Assembly: GCA_022495005.1 (NCBI GenBank)
Contig: JAGYXB010001967.1
Location: forward strand, 496,001-560,000
Origin: Rhyacophila brunnea
Lineage: Eukaryota; Arthropoda; Insecta; Trichoptera; Rhyacophilidae
DNA: 64,000 nt
Direction: 5' to 3'
Each line of letters begins with the position of its first letter. The stretch's first letter is position 1. This document shows positions 54,101 through 63,100 of this stretch, piece after piece. A program made the translations under genes and the position numbers. The notes under the pieces are model-generated. The model ran no database searches and was not told the DNA's origin. It saw nothing but the letters and a program-made list of their open reading frames with translations.

Positions 54101-57100
54101 ATTCAATACTTAGAATATTACATTCTTAAATCTTGTGAATTATTCGTCGAATAAAAACAAAAATATTAGGTAAGTACATTACAGGACATTGACATGCCAA
54201 TGGTGTAACTACGATTTTTTTTTAAATTCATGACAGATTGGAAAAAACACTTTTCTTCTCGACAATTAATTTATTTTTCTAGCCCTGATCTTTGGGCTAG
54301 GGACCTTATTTTTTTGACCATATCCGATCCTAATAGGATCATAAGGAGTGGAGGTTTGTATTAATAGATTTTTGTTTTTACGATAAATGGATGTTAGCCA
54401 CTTGCTAAATCTATTAGAACCATTCACTGACTCAAATACAAATTGAAAATAATATGACGTGTATTTGACAAACACAGGATTTGAAAGTCTTTATTTTAAT
54501 ATGCATTGGTAAAATGAGGGTCTAGGACCCCGCTTCATGCAATCATACATAGTTTTGAATTAAACACGATTGGTTTTTATATTTCATAAGTATATAAAAA
54601 ATGTAAAATATTGTAAAAAGATTCGTACATACGAAATGCAAAAACAGGCGATAAAAATTTAGATGAGTAATTTTAATAAAACGAAATATTTTAAATATTT
54701 AATTTTATGTTATAATATCATAACTTATAACACCGAATAGGGGCCAAAATACCATACCATGCACAACGACATACAATAATATAATCATGTAGGTAAATGA
54801 TATGAGAGTTATCAATAATAAATTGGCAAATTTGCATAAAAGATAATTTCATAGTGGCAAAATGATGAATGAATGAAGTATTCTGACGACAAATAAATTT
54901 TGTACCTGACAAATAAGGAAAATAGTCTACGAAGTTTATCAGAAAATGAGATTTATAACTCGTAAATTATTAAACATGAAACTCGTCACACAAAACAAGC
55001 ATATATTAAGAATAAAATATACATTATTTATAAGGAATATTTTCGGGACTATTCTATCTATACACAAGGTGGCTATCGCTGACTAAAGTGATAAATATTA
55101 TCACTTTATCATATTTATGTATTGAGGTATTATAATTGTTACAATAAGTTAACCGTCTAAACCAGCGATACTCAACCAGCGGCCCGCGGGCCGCATGCGG
55201 CCCTTTAAGCTTTTATGTGCGGCCCGAAAAACATTTATTATCAGGAATTTCGTATATCTTGAGATTCGTTTCGACTTTGACGCACAGATAGTGACACCCG
55301 AAGAGGATTGTCATTATGGTCCACATCAGATCTGGTATAAGAGTTTTGCTATTGCACACGATTAATTTAAAAAACACGCATAATTTTTAAAATCTCAAAA
55401 ATGTTTTGTAAAAAAGGGGGGGTTTCATGATTTTTTCGTCACACCAGTAGTGATGCTGCCCGCGATACTTTACAAATATAATATGTATTTGGCCCGAAGA
55501 AAAAAAAGGTTGAGTATCATTGGTCTAAACTGACAAAACTGTCTAATCTCGCTCTAAAAGCACTTTATGACAGTTTAGACTTTAGACGGTTAACCTATTG
55601 CATTCACCGCCTCAATACATAAATAATATGATAAACTACCGTCAATAGCCGCTTGTGTATATAATAGCTTCGATAACCGATTTCGGTCACTAATGACGTT
55701 GTTAGTTATAAAACTATCGTTTAACTGCCTAGTAGGTAGACATAAAACTAAATTATAAAATATTTTGTTTAAATTTATTTAATATTAAGTACCTATAGAT
55801 TTTCACGAAAGGTGACATGAAAAGTTTTAATTTTTTTTAAATATTAGATACTTACCTATAAATCATCGATAACTGATTCGACAATAAAGATACGTTTGAC
55901 ATAACGTTTTTGTACGTTCTTAATTCAAATAAAAATATACTTATTCACGAGATAAAATTTCATTATGAATTATACGCATTAGCTCAAGATTTGAAAAACT
56001 GTAAAAACAACATTGACATAAAATATTAAATAAAAATATAAAGAATGGCAATAGGTAGGTAGCGTAAAAAGTGAAGCACAAATAAGTAAGTATAGAATTG
56101 ATAATATCGGAATAAAAAATTGAATAATTTCCACAATATTAATAAACGATTAATTTACGCTTGAATTGATGTCGAAGCGAGAGCTGAAATAATACCGCCG
56201 GATAAACGATACTGCATTATTATTTTTAATAATTGTAAGTATTTTTAAAATATCCGAACAGGCATCATGCAAATTAACCACAGTCGCAAAATATACATAC
56301 ATTGAATAATTTCGAAACATGCGCACTAAACCTGCAACAGAATAAATAATATGTAAAAGGCACAGGGGTAATAAATTATGAAATTATTTGTATGCCCAAT
56401 GTCAATATTTTGCGTTCGCATCAAAGACTTTCTATTTACTTGTTTCAATAATTACAATTTGTTGATAAACAAAACATGTCGTTTTCAATTTATTGATTGG
56501 TGGCATCACACAGTTGATTTAAAATACTATAATACATATTGTCACCTTAATGCTACAACTAGATAACTCTGATTTGGTCATTGTTGGGAAAATGAAATTT
56601 AAACTTTACTTGATTAACATAAATCTAGGCTATAATTATGATTAAAAATAAAAATGGAATATTGTGAATGTCTAATTGAGAACAATTAAATAATGTTCAA
56701 TTGTATAAAAAAATATTGCAGATATATTCTTTTAATTACTTAATACATTTATGGTTTTAAAGTTATCTAATATATTCAAACACAAAATTAATAAAATTCC
56801 CATTAACTTCTGACTTACCTAGTTTTATTATTTCACAGAGAAAGAAATTTAGAATCATATTCAATAGCTATCTCAAAAACAGTGAAAATCGAGTTATCTA
56901 GTTGTAGTATTGAGGTGACGACATTATATTTCCCGCGCGTTTATGTAATATTAAATTTGAGACACGTATTTGAGACAAAATTTATACGAAATCATGATTA
57001 TTTTCATAAATTGATGGGATATCGAATATATTAATATTTGATATTGTCTGTCTTACAGATTAAATCCATGTTGTAATGGCACATTTACATTGTACATCAT

Positions 57101-60100
57101 AAATAACCAAATTTTATACATTATTGTTTTATTTACATTTTTAATGGTAATGTAATAAGAATGCTTATAAATAATCAACTGTAATCTTTAATAGTTTACG
57201 GATAAAAAAAAAATCATTTTCTAATTGTCTTCGATAAACAAATATAACGTTGTGCATACAAATAACAACAAAATTGACAATTTATTAGAAAGTAATTATT
57301 AACAATAAAGGTTTGAACTATATAATTAGGCAGGTACATAAATATTGATAAAGATCAAAGATGACGAATTATCTTCCAAATGGAGCGTTCTGTGTTTTTG
57401 TTTGTGATAAGTGTCATTTTCTATGCAAGAAACAATGAGTTTCATTTTCCATTTTCAGAGGTTATGATGTTAAAAAACCGGGTCTTTTTTTATGCTTCAT
57501 TTTCATAATTTTAAAACTCCATCTTTATATAAGAAAGTTTTCATCAACATCTTTGATAAAATAATTGGAACAATAAAATTTACTTATTTCCCGTTTACAT
57601 TGATTAAAAGTCGATATACATAATCTACACTAAAAAGTTTGATAATCATAATGCATTAAAATGCCAAAGTAAATAATATCTAGTAAATAGCAAAAGAATT
57701 AACACAAAAAATCAACTTTAATTTAACGACTTACTAATCTTCACCCCGTTCGTATATATTTGGTAAGACAATACAGACGTCTTTTGAATTGTTATCATTT
57801 ATAAAAAATGTGTAAATTATGGCGTCTCTACAATTGACACTTTTATTCATAAGGCCCACATGATGCGGCGTGACGAGGTACGAAATCCACGAGCGGATTC
57901 CGAGACATTGCTCAAAGAACATAAAAATTAGACGCTCCCGTACCGCACATATTGGTATCGAATAAAATGCTTGCCTTTCATCATCTCAAAAAGTAAATCG
58001 AAGGCAAATTAAAAATAAGTCTATTTGGAAACCGATTACGAAGAATCAATTGGCGAAAAATTCAGACTGATAGGATAATCAAAAAATATTGGAATTAGCC
58101 AGGTGGACCTTTTCAATTAGAAAACATTGTATTTTAATACCCGCGCTGTATTCTGTAGGTTTTGAATCTCATATACTGCCATTAATTGGACCATCTTTAC
58201 TGCCGGAGTTATAATTTGCTACATGCGATCGCAACTTTTGATGTTACCACCCTTAAGTTAAGATAGAACTGGGGTGATGACGTACTTACCAGCAAAATCC
58301 AAATACCTAAATAAATATATTAAAGAAAAGAGAGGAGTAAAATAGGTACATGCTGGATTCATTAAAATGTAAACTATGAATCAATAAATTACTACAATAA
58401 TATGGTAGATAAACCCATTCAACAATAATTCCTAAAATAAACCAATTTGAAAAATTTTAGTTAACAAAAAACTATGGATTATTTATTATGTATGGAAAAA
58501 TTTTCTAATTACAACAAATATAATTAAAATATAAAGCATTCGAGACATTAACGCGAAAATAATGTATGTAAACGTTAATACGTACCTACAACTAAGTTCG
58601 GCAATTCAAAGGATACATCAGTGAATAACTGGTCGCATTGCACAATTTTACTTGTTATGCTTATATTGAAATAGCAAAATTTTGAAAATATATTCTTCCT
58701 AATATACATACTTTTTTTTCAATCATGTTAGGCTATATTATGTTATATATATAGGTACTATCTATGAAAACCTAGCAGGTTAAAATACATTTTTATCTTT
58801 ATTTAAATAATATGTATTTTTATCACTGTGATATATTATACAAAATGAACAAATTTAATTAAACTAAAGGACAAAATATATGGTTACGTTATGCCGCGTT
58901 CTCACGTGGCGATTTTTGTCGGTCAACTATCCGTTGAATATTGAATGTTGAATAATAAATGTCAATGAGTGTTCCCTCGTATCGATTTACGTTGAACGTT
59001 GTTCGGAATCAAGAAGGCAAGAGAAACAAATAAGTTTGAGTACCCAGGGCTCGAAATGGACCGTAGCACACCGGAGCGCCGTTCCTGTATCTGAAATCGG
59101 TAAAATTATCGCTCCGCCTCGTGGAAAAATAATTTGACTATCTTAGCTGGACAGGCCATATAATAGAAAATCTAACACACTTATTTTTATGAAATACACA
59201 TAAAATTGTAAATTTTTCCATTTCGAGCGCTGGACGTACCGATGCAAGTTGTTATCACCAGGAAACAACTTGACTCGAATCTTGAACGACTTAAGTAGAA
59301 AGAACCTTAAATTCGTTCGATTAAACTTACAAGTTGATCAATTTTGATGAAATGTGACGTTTAACTGATATACAATAGAGGTACTGTATAGGTTAGGTAT
59401 CTATTTAAAACAATAGATATAAAATGTCAGTTTTCGGCAATCTATGCGGGTGGACTTTTATGGCGAAGAAGAAATAGTAGAAGTTATGAGGAATATAAAT
59501 GGTCGACGATGTAAGTAAGTACTGATTAATCAGTCATTGCGATCGGCTATTCACTGATGTCTAAAATAAGTAATTACGAGGCCAAGATTATTCTAAAATT
59601 CAATATACAAACCTCTTCACTGACAATCCCACTCACTTGTTTCAGGAGAAGTTCAGAATTGGCACTGAGGCAAGTCACCAAGTGCTTCGTCAGCTGTAGG
59701 AAGCCGTTGAGGAGTTCCGCGGTCAGGTGGTCTCTGGAGCACCGCTGAAGCATGAACGAGATGACGAGGAACCCGCGGCATTGGATCATGTGCTGCTGGA
59801 CCGTCTGCGAGGACTCGACCAGAGAGCAGATGAAACCTAGTAGCTTGGAGCTGTGGGAAATTAGTTTGTGGATTATATTAGTACTTTCTACTTACTTACT
59901 CTTTTAATATTTATAACAGAATAAAGAACATTATATAATTTAGAAAAACACTTTCTTATCACCAATAGAAAAAATCTTTTTTGAAAAAAGTAAGCCACCC
60001 GGCCGGGAAACGGGTAAACGCCCCAATCGTCGCATTTATCCAATATGCTACGGTGTGACATACTAATAGCGACAAATTTTCACTATTGGCCATTTTAATA

Positions 60101-63100
60101 CCTACTCATCAGCGCTCTTCGAAATCAAGCTATTTTGGCAATCGATTTTTGTTTCTTAAATCGAAGTAGGTAACTATTTACTATTACTTTTGATTACTAA
60201 CCGACGTCGTGGAATTTCTCCAATATTTTTTTAGAAGTCACTACTTGCACTTGCTAATAATTTACAATTAACTATTTCTTTTATTCAAACGAATAATTCA
60301 CAAGATTTAAGAATATATCATTCTGATTATTGAACATTATATAATTTAGAAAAACACTTTCTGAGAGAGTTTATTATCACCGATAGAAAAAATCTTTTTT
60401 GAAAAAAGTAAGCCACCCGGCCGGGAATCGAACCCTGCATCTCCACGGGTAAACGCCCCAATCGTCGCAAAATATTGGAGAAATTCCGAAAAAGTGTTTT
60501 TCTAAATTATATAATGTTCAATAATCAGAATGATATAATCTTAAATCTTGTGAATTATTCGTTTGAATAAAAAAAATATTTAACAGAATAAAGATTTAAA
60601 TTGTTCTAAATTTGAAAAAAAAAATATATATATATATATATATTACCATAGCATCGGATCTCTTTTCGCTTCACCAGGAGATGCGCAGTCGTATGGCATA
60701 TCCAGTTGTGAAAAAAGAGGGAAGAGAACTTGAATCCCTCCAATGGAATTCAAAGTGCTGTGTATTGAGTGTGTTATAACAGCTTTCACATCCTAAAAGA
60801 ATTATTATTATGTCATTGAAAAGTTATAATATGTCAACCTTCTAAATACCCTAAGAAGTTTTCCTCACAAGTTCCAGATGCAATGGCTTCCCATAATGCA
60901 TTACGATTGTTAATCATTATTTTGATTATCTTACATAATATTATAGTTCATAATAATTACTTAGATGTCTATAGATATATAACGCACAAGAAAGTAAAAA
61001 GAATATTATGACAGACATAAATGAAATCAATAAAGTAACAATAAAAAAATATAATCAAACAATTACGACATCTATTTATTCAATAGAACGTGAGTAAACG
61101 AAGTGAATTCCATTATCCAATCTCTTTTATTTGGACTGTCAAAAGAACAGTTGGATTTTATTTAATTAAAGTCAACGTAAAACTAGTTAAAATTTTTTAT
61201 ATATACGTCTCTTCTGTAGTCTAAAACAGTATTCAACCAATTCAAGTGTTTAAGGGGGGACATGCTCGTCGAAGGTCAAAATTGAGTTTTTATTGTATTT
61301 TCAAACCATGATCCTGGACACTCCTTATCGTTGTAGATAATCTATTTATATAATTTTGAAGCCTTATTATTCTTTATAGTTATTTTAAATATTTGATGAC
61401 TGCATAAAGTATTTTTGTTACATAAAATAGTATTCTTTTAAACCTCTCGCTCTAATGTTTTAGAATATAGTCATATTTCGGTACATAACTGTGCAGTGGT
61501 GTTAAGATTTTTTACATTTATTAATTTTTTAACGTATTTATAAAACCATAAGTATAATTTATGACGAGATAATTTTAGTAAAATATTTACGATAAAAAAT
61601 TATATTGATAATCTCTGTGATCCCAAATTTGACAAGAATTAGGCATTTTATTATTCAAAAAATCGGCAAGATTAACACATTTCAAGACGATTCTAAAGAT
61701 ATTTTTTATAAGCTATGTCTTTGACCATTCAAGTGTGATAAACATCTTATGAATAATGATTGCTTTATAATAATTATTGACCTAAGAATAAGGTAGTGTT
61801 TTTTTGAAATATGCCATTTCTTTTGTTATTCCCCAGTGGTTAAGCTACAACATACGGCCGTAGCCATAAATTAACAAACTATAATTGAAGTAGGGAGTAA
61901 AATGATATTAACGCGCATGTTTGAACATGTACCGTTTAAAAAAAAATTAAAAAAAATTCGGTTAGGTACATGTTCAAACACGCGCGTTAACATAATTTTA
62001 CTCCCTACTTTAATTATAGTTTGTCATTTTATGGCTACGGCCTTATGTTGTAGCTTAACCACTAGGGAATGACAAAAGAAATGGCGTATTTCAAAAAAAC
62101 ACTACCTTATTCTTAGGTCAATAATTATTATAAAGCAATCATTATTCATAAGATGTTTATCACACTTGAATGGTCAAAGACATAGCTTATAATAAGTATC
62201 TTTAGAATCATCATCAAATGTGTTAATCTTGCCGATTTTTTGAATAATAAAATGCCTAATTCTTGTCAAATTTGGGATCACAGAGATTATCAATATATTT
62301 TTTTATCGTGAATATTTTACAAAAATTATCTCAGAATAAATTATACTAATGGTTTCATAAATGCGTTTAAAAATTAATAAACGTAAAAAATCTTAACACC
62401 ACTGCACAGTTATGTACCGAAATATGACTATATTCTAAAACATTAGAGCGAGAGGTTTAAAAAGAATACTATGTTATGTAACAAAAATACTTTATGCAGT
62501 CATCAAATGTTTAAAATAACTATAAAGGATAATAAGGCTTAAAAATTATATCAATAGATTATCTACAACGTTTAAAGAGTGTCCAGGATCATGGTTTGAA
62601 AATACAATAAAAACTCAATTTTGACCTTCGACGAGCATGTCCCCCCTTAATATAATTATATAAAATATACAATTATTAATGAAACGAAAAAAAAATAGTC
62701 TCATCGTATTAACGTATTTATGATTCACAGCGCTCGAAATTGCGTTCCGATTGAATGATTAGGAAAATAATTAAATTCATTATGTAACATTACATTTATG
62801 ACATCGTCAAAGTATGCATTGAACGATTGAAAATAATACATTTTATTTAAGTTGAGGCATGGTCTAAAAATATCCTGGCTTGGCGATGCGCGGATTGCGG
62901 GTCGCGGGTGCAAATGACGCATGCCGAACGAAATATAATTTGTCATATAAATCCAACATGCGTCCATTTAATGTTCTATTAGTAACAATAATGATATATT
63001 CATTGACATGTTTCTTTTTCAAGTAAATGGGTAACGTATTTAGTCATCTTTACACGATTTAAGAATTAATACTCCTGTCGTCATCACGAAACAAAATTGA

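Noticed and set aside
58892..59020. Additional MITE
   Set aside because: One end looks like a GC-rich transposon terminus (GCCGCGTTCTCACGTGG), but no inverted partner or target duplication was found.
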